This document shows positions 1 to 8,210 of a stretch of DNA of 13,757 nt, piece after piece. Position 1 is the first letter of the stretch. Every line of letters begins with the position of its first letter. This DNA comes from JBMOGA01 sp049318625 (GTDB lineage Bacteria > Pseudomonadota > Alphaproteobacteria > Rhizobiales > Hyphomicrobiaceae): NCBI GenBank assembly GCA_049318625.1, contig JBMOGA010000080.1, positions 1 to 13,757 of the forward strand, written 5' to 3'. Under the pieces are notes generated by a model. The model did no database searches and was not told the DNA's origin. It was given only the letters and a program-made list of their open reading frames with translations. A program made the translations under genes and the position numbers.

Positions 1-1675
<1,675 letters not shown>

Positions 1676-1711
1676 GGCGAGGGGATACTACGGCGCGGGG
1701 CGGCGAGTCGA

Positions 1712-1729
1712 TTGCAGGGTGATCTGCAA
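1712..1729 (-). promoter_or_regulatory. Inverted repeat upstream of uvrA (candidate operator)
   Basis: A perfect 6-6-6 inverted repeat, TTGCAG-N6-CTGCAA, lies 37-54 bases upstream of the uvrA start codon, where a promoter or operator would be expected. It could be a repressor site or a weak RNA hairpin. The alphaproteobacterial LexA box, GTTC-N7-GTTC or its reverse complement, is not visible between 1676 and 1800. The function is inferred from symmetry and position only. Confidence 0.3.
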
Positions 1730-1796
1730 CCCGGGTATCCACGGATTGATGGCCGCGGGGCTGGCAACGGCGCGAGCGCGGCGGACCCCGTCCGGA

Positions 1797-2318
1797 TCAG
1801 GCCTTGCCGATCAGGTGGTTCTGGACGCCGAGCGGGCTCAGCCGCGGGCGCTGGCTGGAAATGCGGCCGGAATTGACCCCGGCCCAGCCGATCTCGCCCG
1901 ACAGGCGGCCGTACTCGATTTTCGGGCAGCGGTTCATCACCACCTTGAGGCCGGCGGCCTCGGCTTCGCGGGCGGCCTCCTCGTTGACGACGCCGAGCTG
2001 CATCCAGACGGTCTTGACGGCCAGCTTGTCCTTGAGGCGGATGGCGTCGCGTACGATCTGCAACGCGGCGTCGGAGGTGCGGAAGATGTCGACGATGCCG
2101 ACTGGCCCCGGCACGTCGTCGAGGCTCGCGTAGACCATCTGGCCGAGCAGCGTCTGGCCGGCGAGGCCCGGGTTGACCGGGTGGACGGTATAGCCCTTGC
2201 CGAGCAGGTACTTCATGGCGAAGTAGCTCGGCCGGCTGGTATTGGCCGAGGCGCCGACCATGGCGATGGTGGTGCTCTCGGTCAGAATGGCCGCGATGAA
2301 CTCGTCGGAGTATTGCAT
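1797..2318 (-). CDS. CoA-binding domain protein (YccU-like, Rossmann fold)
   Basis: This 173-residue protein has the CoA_binding_2 fold, which is related to the CoA-binding part of succinyl-CoA ligases. Members occur alone in many bacteria and their cellular role is not settled. The sequence shows a beta-strand and glycine turn typical of nucleotide-binding Rossmann folds (IAMVGAS near residue 18), then SRPSYFAMKYLLGKGYTVHP, a VDIFR strand, and VWMQLGVVNEEAAREA followed by VVMNRCPKIEY, all conserved landmarks of the family. It is somewhat longer than the roughly 140-residue enteric YccU because of a C-terminal tail. The start is the ATG at 2318-2316, preceded directly by a GGCGGGAC purine-rich stretch. 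That stretch can pair with upstream RNA (see 2319-2370). The gene may be cotranscribed with uvrA, 121 bases downstream. Family assignment is firm, but the biochemical role is unknown. Confidence 0.9.
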   Translation of the reverse strand: MQYSDEFIAAILTESTTIAMVGASANTSRPSYFAMKYLLGKGYTVHPVNPGLAGQTLLGQMVYASLDDVPGPVGIVDIFRTSDAALQIVRDAIRLKDKLAVKTVWMQLGVVNEEAAREAEAAGLKVVMNRCPKIEYGRLSGEIGWAGVNSGRISSQRPRLSPLGVQNHLIGKA

Positions 2319-2370
2319 GTCCCGCCGTGCGGTTGCCTCGCTGAATGGGTGATTTGTACCGCGGCGGGAC
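2319..2370 (-). promoter_or_regulatory. Hairpin covering the ribosome binding site of the CoA-binding gene
   Basis: Read on the minus strand, GTCCCGCCG (2370-2362) is perfectly complementary to CGGCGGGAC (2327-2319), which ends at the base before the ATG. The pairing extends by CGGT (2361-2358) with ACCG (2333-2330) across a two-base bulge, giving 13 paired positions and a 24-base loop. In an mRNA that begins upstream of 2370, the ribosome binding site would be buried in the stem. The structure is seen directly. A control function (thermometer, ligand-dependent or protein-dependent opening) is inference. Confidence 0.4.
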
Positions 2371-2480
2371 GTTAAGCAAGGGCGCCGTCACCAGCCGCGC
2401 GAGACGTGCCGGGCGCGGGTCGGGCGAAGACGTTGTGGCGCGGCGCCGTCGTCCGTGCGCGTTCAAAATTCTTAGTATGT

Positions 2481-2502
2481 TGTTTTATCATGTTAAAACA
2501 TG
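2481..2502. promoter_or_regulatory. Overlapping inverted repeats in an AT-rich patch (candidate operator)
   Basis: Two perfect inverted repeats overlap here: TGTTTTA-N6-TAAAACA (2481-2500) and CATGTT-AA-AACATG (2489-2502). They lie in the only AT-rich stretch of the divergent region, about 185 bases upstream of the kinase start and 160 upstream of the CoA-binding gene start. The dyad length suits a dimeric helix-turn-helix regulator. The regulator is unknown, and position and symmetry are the only evidence. Confidence 0.4.
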
Positions 2503-2687
2503 ACCATCTCCGGCCGGTTCCGCGTCCGGTTGGGCGCCTTTTGGCCAAATACCCGCTTAAGTCGGCGTAAAGACAATCAAGGCAACCTGACGGGGAAATC
2601 CGTGTTGTCCAGCCCTCCGGGGTGACGGCAGCGCGTTCGCCGTGACGCTCCTCCAGTGTTCCAGGGTATCGGGAGCCCGACTGGCCC

Positions 2688-5618
2688 ATGCCGACCGATG
2701 CGCAGACGGACAAGGCCCAGACCGCCCGGTCGGTGTTGCTCCGCCAGTCCATCTTCCTGTTCGGCCTCAGCATGATCGCCGTGCTGTGGCTCGCGCTCGG
2801 CTGGAAACTCCATACCGAGCGGGGGGCGGCCGAGGAGCGGCTGTCCAGCGATACTGCCAATCTCGCACGGGCCTTCGAGGAGAGCGTGCTGCGCACGATG
2901 CAGCAGGTGGACCTCAGGCTGCAGGTGCTGCGCGGGCAGATCGCGCAATCCCCCAATCCGGCAACCTGGCACCGCTTCGTGCTTTCGGTGCCGCTCGACA
3001 ACGAGGTCTCGTTCCAGCTCGCCGTCACCGACGCCAAGGGCCTGTTGGTGTCGTCGAGCCTCGACCTGAGGCCCGGCAAAGCGGTGGATCTGTCGGACCG
3101 CGAGCACATCCGCGTCCAGCTCAAGAGCGCCAGCGACGACCTCTACATCAGCCGGCCGCTGCTCAGGCGCGTCTCCAAGCAATGGTCGATCAACATCACG
3201 CGGGCGATCCGTGGCTATGAAGGCGAGTTGCTCGGCGTCGCCGTCGCCTCGCTCAGTCCCGCCTATCTGACGCGGTTCTACGATACAATCGACCTCGGCG
3301 AGCGCGGCACGGTGCTGTTGGTCGGTGCGGACGGGACGGTGCGGGCCGGCACCGGCGGGTTCGACCTCGCTCAATCGAATATCCAGGAGAGCGAGCTGTT
3401 CCGCACCATGCGCGGCGGTAGCGAGGGTCAGTATCTGGGGCCGGTGCTGCAGAGCCAGAGCACGGTGACGGCTTGGCGGAAGGTGCGTGGCCTGCCGCTG
3501 TACGTGGCGGTGGCGGTCGACAAGCCGAGCGCGCGGGCGTCTCTGGTGCGCTCGGAACTGGCCGAAATGGCGGCGGCCGGGCTGCTCACGCTGCTGATCG
3601 CGCTGGCGACGACGTTCCTCGAGCGCAGCCAGCACCGGGTGCATCTCGCGCGGGTTCAGATTGCGGCCACGGCGGCCGAGATCAATGCCAAGTCGGACGA
3701 ACTCGAGGCGATGCTCGACAACATCAGCCAGGGCATCCTGATGGTGGACCGGGGCGGCGGCCTGCTGGTTGCCAACCGGCGCGCTCTCGAGCTGCTCGGC
3801 AAACCGTCGATGGCCGAGCTGTCGGACGGGGTCGGCGCCCTGCTCGGCGAGGTCCAGAAGCTGCTCAAGACGTCGGAGCGTTCCGACCGGGCCGGCAACG
3901 CGCGCGTGCATCTGACCCGCGGGGAAGGGCGCATTCTCGAGGTCGCGCAGTCGTCGGCGCCGGATGGCAAGACGGTTTTGACGATCACCGACGTGACGTT
4001 GGCGGAGCGGCGCCAGAACGAACTCGAGTCGGCGTGGCACGCGGCCAATGCGGCCAATCGCGCGAAGACACAGTTCCTGTCGACGATGAGCCACGAGATG
4101 CGCACGCCACTCAACGGCATGATCGGCGCGCTCGACATCCTGGCCAAGACGCCGCTCGATGTCGAGCAGAAGCAGTTCGTGGAGACGGCGCTGTCGTCGG
4201 GCGAGGCCTTGCTCGTCCACATCAACGACGTCCTCGACTTCTCGAAGATGGAGGCCGGCAAGCTGGTGCTGGAGCCGGCGCCGTTCAGTCTCGTGCACCT
4301 GACGGATTCGGTGCTGAAGATCGTCAAGCCGCAAGCCGAAGCGCGCGGCAACGTGCTTGCGCGCGACATCGGCGGCGACGTGCCGGCCTGGGTACTCGGC
4401 GATCCGATCCGTATCCGGCAGGTTCTGCTCAATCTGGTCGGCAACGCGGCGAAGTTCACGCGCAACGGCCGCGTGCTGGTTCGGGTGCAGACTATCGGCG
4501 GGTCGGCCGAGCGGCCCGAGCTTCTGGTTTCGATCGAGGATACCGGCGTCGGCATCCCGCCGGACCGCATGGACAATCTGTTCCTCGAATTCTCGATGAT
4601 CGATGCCTCGCTCAGCCGTAAGGAAGGCGGCACCGGCCTCGGCCTCGCCATCAGCAAGCGGCTGGTGCAGGCGATGGGCGGCGAGATCGGGGTGGACAGC
4701 CGGATCGGCGAGGGCAGCCGCTTCTGGTTCCGCATCCCTCTGGATCGCGCGGAAGAGCCGGCGGCGGAAGAGAAGTCGTCGGACCTCGAAGACGCCGCCG
4801 TCGGCGTGCCGCTCAACATTCTGCTGGTCGACGACAATCTGACCAATCAGATGGTGGCCAGCCGCATGCTGGCCGCCGCCGGGCACATCGTGGTCACGGC
4901 CTCCGACGGCCTCGAGGCACTGCAGGCGGCCGGCAAGAAGCGCTACGACGTGATCCTGATGGACATCTCGATGCCCGAGATGGACGGGATCGAGGCGACC
5001 AAGCGGATCCGCAAGCTGCGGGCGCCGTTCGCCTCGGTGCCGATCATCGCGCTGACGGCCAACGCCGTCGCGGGCGACCGCGAGCGGTTCCTGGCGGCCG
5101 GCATGGACGACTATCTGACCAAACCGATCCGCCGTGCGACGATCGAGGCGCGTCTCGGCAAGCTCGCCCGTGAGCTGGGCTTGGTCGACGGCTCAGGGCT
5201 CGCCCCGATTGCGGCGGCGGGGGCGGTGGACCCTGCGCAACCGGTTCAGATGATCGACGAGCGGGAGCTGCATCGGCTTGCCGCGGAGACGACCCCGGAG
5301 GTCGTGCCGCTGGTCGTCGAGCAATTCATCGGCGAGGCGGCCGTGCGGATGCAGGAGATCGCGACGGCGCGCGAAGGCGGCGATGTTGCGGCGCTGGGGC
5401 GGGCCGTCCACGCGCTCGCCGGCGCGAGCGCATCGGTGGGGGCGGAACGGCTGCGCAGCGCCACCAAGGAGATCGAACTGGCCTGCAGCGCGGGCAAGGG
5501 GGAGGCGGCGATGGCAGCCGCCGATGCGCTGCCGCCGGTCGCGATGGCGACCTCGGCGGCGCTGACAGCCTTCATGGAGACGTTTCGCAAGCAAGTGCCG
5601 GTGTCCGCAGCCGCTTAG
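2688..5618 (+). CDS. Membrane hybrid sensor histidine kinase with REC and HPt domains
   Basis: This 976-residue hybrid kinase is anchored in the inner membrane. A first membrane segment spans about residues 20-40 and a second about 290-311. Between them is an extracytoplasmic region of roughly 250 residues that looks like a double-Cache (dCache) sensor. The cytoplasmic part has a PAS-like domain (about 338-440), the HisKA H-box MSHEMRTPLNG with phospho-acceptor His469, and an HATPase with N-box Asn586, G1 box DTGVGI (Asp618) and G2 box GGTGLGL (647-653). A receiver follows, with Asp715/Asp716, phospho-acceptor Asp759, Thr790 and Lys812, and then a C-terminal HPt-like domain with VHALAGASASVGA and likely acceptor His908. 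All catalytic residues for a His-Asp-His relay are present. GGGAG at 2671-2675 is 12 bases before the ATG, a long spacing, but no better start is available. A separate receiver gene follows within 30 bases. The signal sensed cannot be told from the sequence. Confidence 0.95.
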   Translation: MPTDAQTDKAQTARSVLLRQSIFLFGLSMIAVLWLALGWKLHTERGAAEERLSSDTANLARAFEESVLRTMQQVDLRLQVLRGQIAQSPNPATWHRFVLSVPLDNEVSFQLAVTDAKGLLVSSSLDLRPGKAVDLSDREHIRVQLKSASDDLYISRPLLRRVSKQWSINITRAIRGYEGELLGVAVASLSPAYLTRFYDTIDLGERGTVLLVGADGTVRAGTGGFDLAQSNIQESELFRTMRGGSEGQYLGPVLQSQSTVTAWRKVRGLPLYVAVAVDKPSARASLVRSELAEMAAAGLLTLLIALATTFLERSQHRVHLARVQIAATAAEINAKSDELEAMLDNISQGILMVDRGGGLLVANRRALELLGKPSMAELSDGVGALLGEVQKLLKTSERSDRAGNARVHLTRGEGRILEVAQSSAPDGKTVLTITDVTLAERRQNELESAWHAANAANRAKTQFLSTMSHEMRTPLNGMIGALDILAKTPLDVEQKQFVETALSSGEALLVHINDVLDFSKMEAGKLVLEPAPFSLVHLTDSVLKIVKPQAEARGNVLARDIGGDVPAWVLGDPIRIRQVLLNLVGNAAKFTRNGRVLVRVQTIGGSAERPELLVSIEDTGVGIPPDRMDNLFLEFSMIDASLSRKEGGTGLGLAISKRLVQAMGGEIGVDSRIGEGSRFWFRIPLDRAEEPAAEEKSSDLEDAAVGVPLNILLVDDNLTNQMVASRMLAAAGHIVVTASDGLEALQAAGKKRYDVILMDISMPEMDGIEATKRIRKLRAPFASVPIIALTANAVAGDRERFLAAGMDDYLTKPIRRATIEARLGKLARELGLVDGSGLAPIAAAGAVDPAQPVQMIDERELHRLAAETTPEVVPLVVEQFIGEAAVRMQEIATAREGGDVAALGRAVHALAGASASVGAERLRSATKEIELACSAGKGEAAMAAADALPPVAMATSAALTAFMETFRKQVPVSAAA

Positions 5619-5645
5619 GCGGTGGGGCATCGGGTGGTTATTGGT

Positions 5646-6053
5646 ATGGGGGATAATGCCGTGAAAATCGTGGTCATCGACGACAGCGTCACCAATCTGG
5701 TGGTGCTGAAATGCCTGAGTGCGGGGGTCGGAGGGGCGGAGGTCGTGCCGTTCACCGACAGTGTCGCGGCGTGCAAGTATTTGGCCGATACAGCGGCGGA
5801 CGCGATCGTCGTCGACTATGCGATGCCGAACGTTAACGGCATTGAACTTGTACGGATCGTCCGCCAGCAGCCGTTGCATGCCCAGACGCCGATCCTGATG
5901 GTGACGGGGCAGGCCGATCGCACCACGCGCCTCAAGGCGCTGCATGCGGGTGCTACCGATTTTCTCAGCAAGCCGCTGGACGCCGCCGAGTTCAAGGCAT
6001 GGTTGCGGAACTACGTTCCGATCTTGGACGCCGCCGGATTCGCTGCGGCGTGA
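5646..6053 (+). CDS. Stand-alone response regulator receiver domain
   Basis: This small protein (135 residues from this start) is a single CheY-like receiver with no output domain. Conserved residues are Asp12 and Asp13 (VVIDDS), phospho-acceptor Asp57 (VVDYAMP), Thr87 (MVTGQ) and Lys109 (FLSKPL). It begins just after the hybrid kinase stop and is surely cotranscribed with it, so it is the natural phosphate acceptor for the kinase HPt domain. The start is uncertain. ATG 5646 has GGGTGG eight bases upstream. GTG 5661 has a GGGGGA stretch seven bases upstream and would begin MKIVVIDDS, the usual receiver N-terminus. GTG 5622 is also in frame, three bases after the kinase stop. The switch motif reads MPNVNG rather than the common MPxMDG. 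It probably acts by protein-protein contact, but the target is not identifiable here. Confidence 0.9.
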   Translation: MGDNAVKIVVIDDSVTNLVVLKCLSAGVGGAEVVPFTDSVAACKYLADTAADAIVVDYAMPNVNGIELVRIVRQQPLHAQTPILMVTGQADRTTRLKALHAGATDFLSKPLDAAEFKAWLRNYVPILDAAGFAAA

Positions 6054-6054
6054 A

Positions 6055-6066
6055 CCGCCCGGGCGG
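6055..6066. other. Palindrome between convergent genes
   Basis: CCGCCCGGGCGG is a perfect 12-base palindrome in the 22-base gap between the receiver gene and the crotonase gene, which converge here. It could fold in transcripts from either side, but it has no T-tract on either strand, so it is not a standard intrinsic terminator. GC-rich palindromes arise easily at this base composition. Confidence 0.25.
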
Positions 6067-6075
6067 CCCGCGCGG

Positions 6076-6906
6076 TCAGCGATCCTCCCACCGGGGCGGC
6101 CGCTTCTCGATGAACGCGCCGATGCCTTCCTCGGCATCCCGCGCCAGCATGTTCTCGACCATGACGCGCGCCGCGTAGTCGTAGGCATCGGCCAGCGGCC
6201 GCTCGATCTGCTGGTAGAACGCGACCTTGCCGATCGCCTGCACCCGGCTGGACTTGGACGCGATCTTTTCCGCGAGGCTCAGGGCTTCGGCGCGAACCCG
6301 ATCCATCGGGACGACGCGATTGATCAGCCCATAGTCGGCCGCCGCGCGGGCCCCGATCGGCTCGCCCAGCAACAACATTTCGAGCGCGCGCTTGCGCGGG
6401 ACATTGCGCGACAGCGCCACCATCGGCGTCGAGCAGAACAGGCCGATGTCGACGCCGGGGGTGCAGAACGTGGACGTTTCGGCGGCGACGGCGAGGTCGC
6501 AGGTGGCGACCAGCTGACAACCGGCCGCGGTGGCCGGTCCCTCGACGGCGGCGATGAAGGGCTTCGGCGACGCGATGATCGCCTGCATGACGCCGGCGCA
6601 GCGGCGCATGGTCGTCTCGAAGAACGCGCGGCCGCGATCGGCGTCGGCGCGATGCGCGGTCAGTTCCTTGAGATCGTGCCCCGAGCAGAAGACCGGGCCA
6701 TCGGCTGCCACGACAACGGCGGCGACTGCGCGGTCGCCGGACAGTTCGGCGACCGCGCTGCCGAGCGCGTCCAACATGGCGAGAGACAGGGCATTGCGCG
6801 ACCGCGGCCGTGACAGCGTCAGCAGCGCGACGGCATCGCGCCGCTCGATCCGCAGTGTCGCCTCGTCGGCAGGTGCCGCTGCCGGTCCTTTCGGCTGCTT
6901 GCGCAC
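6076..6906 (-). CDS. Enoyl-CoA hydratase/isomerase (crotonase) family protein, ECHDC3-like, lacking catalytic Glu pair
   Basis: This 276-residue crotonase-fold protein should bind an acyl-CoA. The CoA/oxyanion-hole segments are present (VFCSGHDLKEL, residues 72-82; VEGPATAAGCQL, 121-132), as is the C-terminal helix region ending in IEKRPPRW. The pattern CTPGVDIGLFCSTP (148-161) and VPRKRALEMLL closely resemble the ECHDC3 branch. The two glutamates that add and remove water in classical hydratases (rat Glu144 and Glu164) align with Gln131 and Gly151, so ordinary hydratase chemistry is unlikely. The start is GTG 6906-6904, with GAGGGGG about six bases upstream. It lies 11 bases after the stop of the exported-protein gene and is presumably in its operon. 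Family membership is certain, but substrate and reaction are not known. Calling it an enoyl-CoA hydratase without qualification would be misleading. Confidence 0.93.
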   Translation of the reverse strand: MRKQPKGPAAAPADEATLRIERRDAVALLTLSRPRSRNALSLAMLDALGSAVAELSGDRAVAAVVVAADGPVFCSGHDLKELTAHRADADRGRAFFETTMRRCAGVMQAIIASPKPFIAAVEGPATAAGCQLVATCDLAVAAETSTFCTPGVDIGLFCSTPMVALSRNVPRKRALEMLLLGEPIGARAAADYGLINRVVPMDRVRAEALSLAEKIASKSSRVQAIGKVAFYQQIERPLADAYDYAARVMVENMLARDAEEGIGAFIEKRPPRWEDR

Positions 6907-6917
6907 GCGGGCCCCCT

Positions 6918-7463
6918 CTACTTCTTGCTGACCTCGGGGTCCTGCATCGCCTTGTCGATCTCCTTGTGGTACTTCTTGACCAGCGTGATGTTCTCCTTGA
7001 ACTGCAGAGGCGGCGTCGACTTCAGCGCCTCCTCCATCTCGGCGATCATCTGCTTCTTGTCCTTGTCGGGGATGCTGTTGTCCTTGGCGATCTCGTCCAT
7101 CTCCTTGCGGATGGATTCGATCGGGTCGGTATAGTCTCCGGTCTCCGGATCGAGCCCCGCCATCACCATCGAGATGTTGGCCGCGACATCGTCCAGCTCG
7201 GCGAAAGTCTTGAAGCCGTGCTTCTGGGCCAGCTGCTCGAGTTCCTTCTGCAGCGCCGGGTCCGGCTTGTCGCCGGCCTTCTGCAGCTTCTCGGCAATCG
7301 CCGTGAGGTCACCCTGAGAGGCGATGAAGCCCTTGATGAGCGCCTCGGACAATTTCATCTGCTTGAACTCGAAGGGCTGTGCCGTCGCGGTGCCGACCGC
7401 CACCGCCATCAGCGCCATCGCACCGGCGAGCACTCCGATAAAGCCCGACATGTAACGTCTCAT
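6918..7463 (-). CDS. Hypothetical exported helical protein
   Basis: I do not recognise a characterised family. The 181-residue product begins with an Arg-rich n-region, a hydrophobic core and an ATA-QP cleavage site (after about residue 28), a typical Sec signal peptide. The mature part of about 153 residues is highly charged and rich in Lys, Glu and Asp. It contains no cysteine and appears almost wholly helical, apart from a turn-rich DPETGDYTDP stretch near the middle. It is therefore probably a soluble periplasmic or secreted protein. The start is ATG 7463-7461, with GGAGAG nine bases upstream; a second in-frame ATG four codons later is possible. It is the first gene of a two-gene unit with the ECHDC3-like protein (11 bases between them) and is divergent from the thioesterase gene. 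Coding status is well supported by the signal peptide, ribosome binding site and operon spacing. Confidence 0.85.
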   Translation of the reverse strand: MRRYMSGFIGVLAGAMALMAVAVGTATAQPFEFKQMKLSEALIKGFIASQGDLTAIAEKLQKAGDKPDPALQKELEQLAQKHGFKTFAELDDVAANISMVMAGLDPETGDYTDPIESIRKEMDEIAKDNSIPDKDKKQMIAEMEEALKSTPPLQFKENITLVKKYHKEIDKAMQDPEVSKK

Positions 7464-7587
7464 GACCCGAGTCTCTCCTGGACATTCCTTTTCGATCGCG
7501 GCCGCCGCGGTTAGAAACGGCCAGCCGACAGGCGAGGCGCCAGCCAGCGTGAAGCTTGTCTATATCAGATGCCAGCCAGGAGGAATA

Positions 7588-8049
7588 ATGGCGGAGAGCG
7601 ATGGGACCGCGACCGGCCTCGACGTCGGCCAGTTGACGGCGTTGATGGAGCAGCATTTCCCGCAGGTGCACGAGGGCAGCGGCCGGCTGGAGATCGAGTC
7701 GGCCGGTGGCGGAGCCGCGTGCGTGCGGATGCATCAGGACGAGCGCATGCTGCGCCCCGGCGGCACGGTGTCGGGTCCGATGATGTTCAAGCTCGCGGAT
7801 TTCGCGGTCTACGTGGCCATTCTCGCGGACCGCGGCACGGCGGCGCTGCAGGCCGTCACCTCCAATATGACGATGAACTTCCTGTCGCGTCCGGCACCCG
7901 GCGATCTCGTTGCACAGGTCAAACTGCTGAAGGTCGGCCGGCGCCTAGCCGTGGCCGAGGTGGCGCTGACCGTTGCGGGCTCGCCGGACTTGGTGGCCCA
8001 CGCCACCGCCACCTATGCACTGCCGCCGCCGTCGGCACGGATCGATTGA
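7588..8049 (+). CDS. PaaI-family hotdog thioesterase
   Basis: This 153-residue hotdog-fold protein probably hydrolyses acyl- or aryl-CoA thioesters in the cytoplasm as a tetramer, as PaaI relatives do. The family core is RPGGTVSGPMMFKLADFA (residues 56-73), which carries the conserved helix and candidate catalytic Asp71. It is followed by SNMTMNFLSRPAPGDLVA and a terminal strand ending VAHATATYALP. The start is the ATG at 7588, because a perfect AGGAGG (7578-7583) sits four bases upstream; longer in-frame extensions lack such support. A -10-like TATATC at 7561-7566 would put the transcript start just before the ribosome binding site, but no good -35 accompanies it. It is divergent from the exported-protein gene and lies 161 bases upstream of rplM. 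The natural substrate is not shown by sequence. Confidence 0.92.
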   Translation: MAESDGTATGLDVGQLTALMEQHFPQVHEGSGRLEIESAGGGAACVRMHQDERMLRPGGTVSGPMMFKLADFAVYVAILADRGTAALQAVTSNMTMNFLSRPAPGDLVAQVKLLKVGRRLAVAEVALTVAGSPDLVAHATATYALPPPSARID

Positions 8050-8123
8050 CAGGTATCCCCATACCGCATTGCGTGCAGGCCCGGAATTACGAGCTTTTTT
8101 GCGGCTCGCGGCGCTCTCAATCG

Positions 8124-8157
8124 TTGACGACGACGCGAGCGTGGTGTAATGCCACGC
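8124..8157 (+). promoter_or_regulatory. Candidate sigma-70 promoter and inverted repeat upstream of rplM
   Basis: TTGACG (8124-8129) is followed after 17 bases by TAATGC (8147-8152), a plausible housekeeping promoter for the rplM-rpsI operon with a leader of about 50 bases. A perfect inverted repeat, GCGTGG-N7-CCACGC (8139-8157), straddles the -10 element, so a bound protein there would block initiation. Assignment is by eye. The rest of the 8050-8210 gap contains nothing further that I can support. Confidence 0.4.
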
Positions 8158-8210
8158 CTTCTGATCGGCGGTTCGCCCGCCGCGTGCAGCCAACACTCAA
8201 GGCCATTCTC

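Larger units (their letters stand above)
2319..2687. other. Divergent intergenic region between the CoA-binding gene and the hybrid kinase
   Basis: No coding sequence is supported in these 369 bases, so the region must hold the promoters of both divergent genes. Most of it is GC-rich, but 2461-2505 is strikingly AT-rich and contains the overlapping inverted repeats described separately. A 9-base direct repeat, GGCGCCGTC, occurs on both sides of the GC-rich part (near 2381 and 2441). A palindrome TTTGGCCAAA lies at 2540-2549. No convincing -35/-10 pair could be fixed by eye. Confidence 0.5.

Noticed and set aside
1782..1794. Terminator after the CoA-binding gene (CGGAC-CCC-GTCCG)
   Set aside because: A short five-pair stem with a three-base loop and no T-tract on the minus strand. 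It is likely a chance GC-rich palindrome.
2577..4886. 769-codon minus-strand open frame opposite the hybrid kinase
   Set aside because: Rich in His, Arg, Gln and Asp with no domain pattern. The opposite strand carries every kinase motif in one frame.
8090..8108. Terminator after the thioesterase gene (CGAGC ... GCTCG around a T-run)
   Set aside because: The T-run lies in the loop rather than after the stem, and the stem has only five pairs, so it does not fit an intrinsic terminator.
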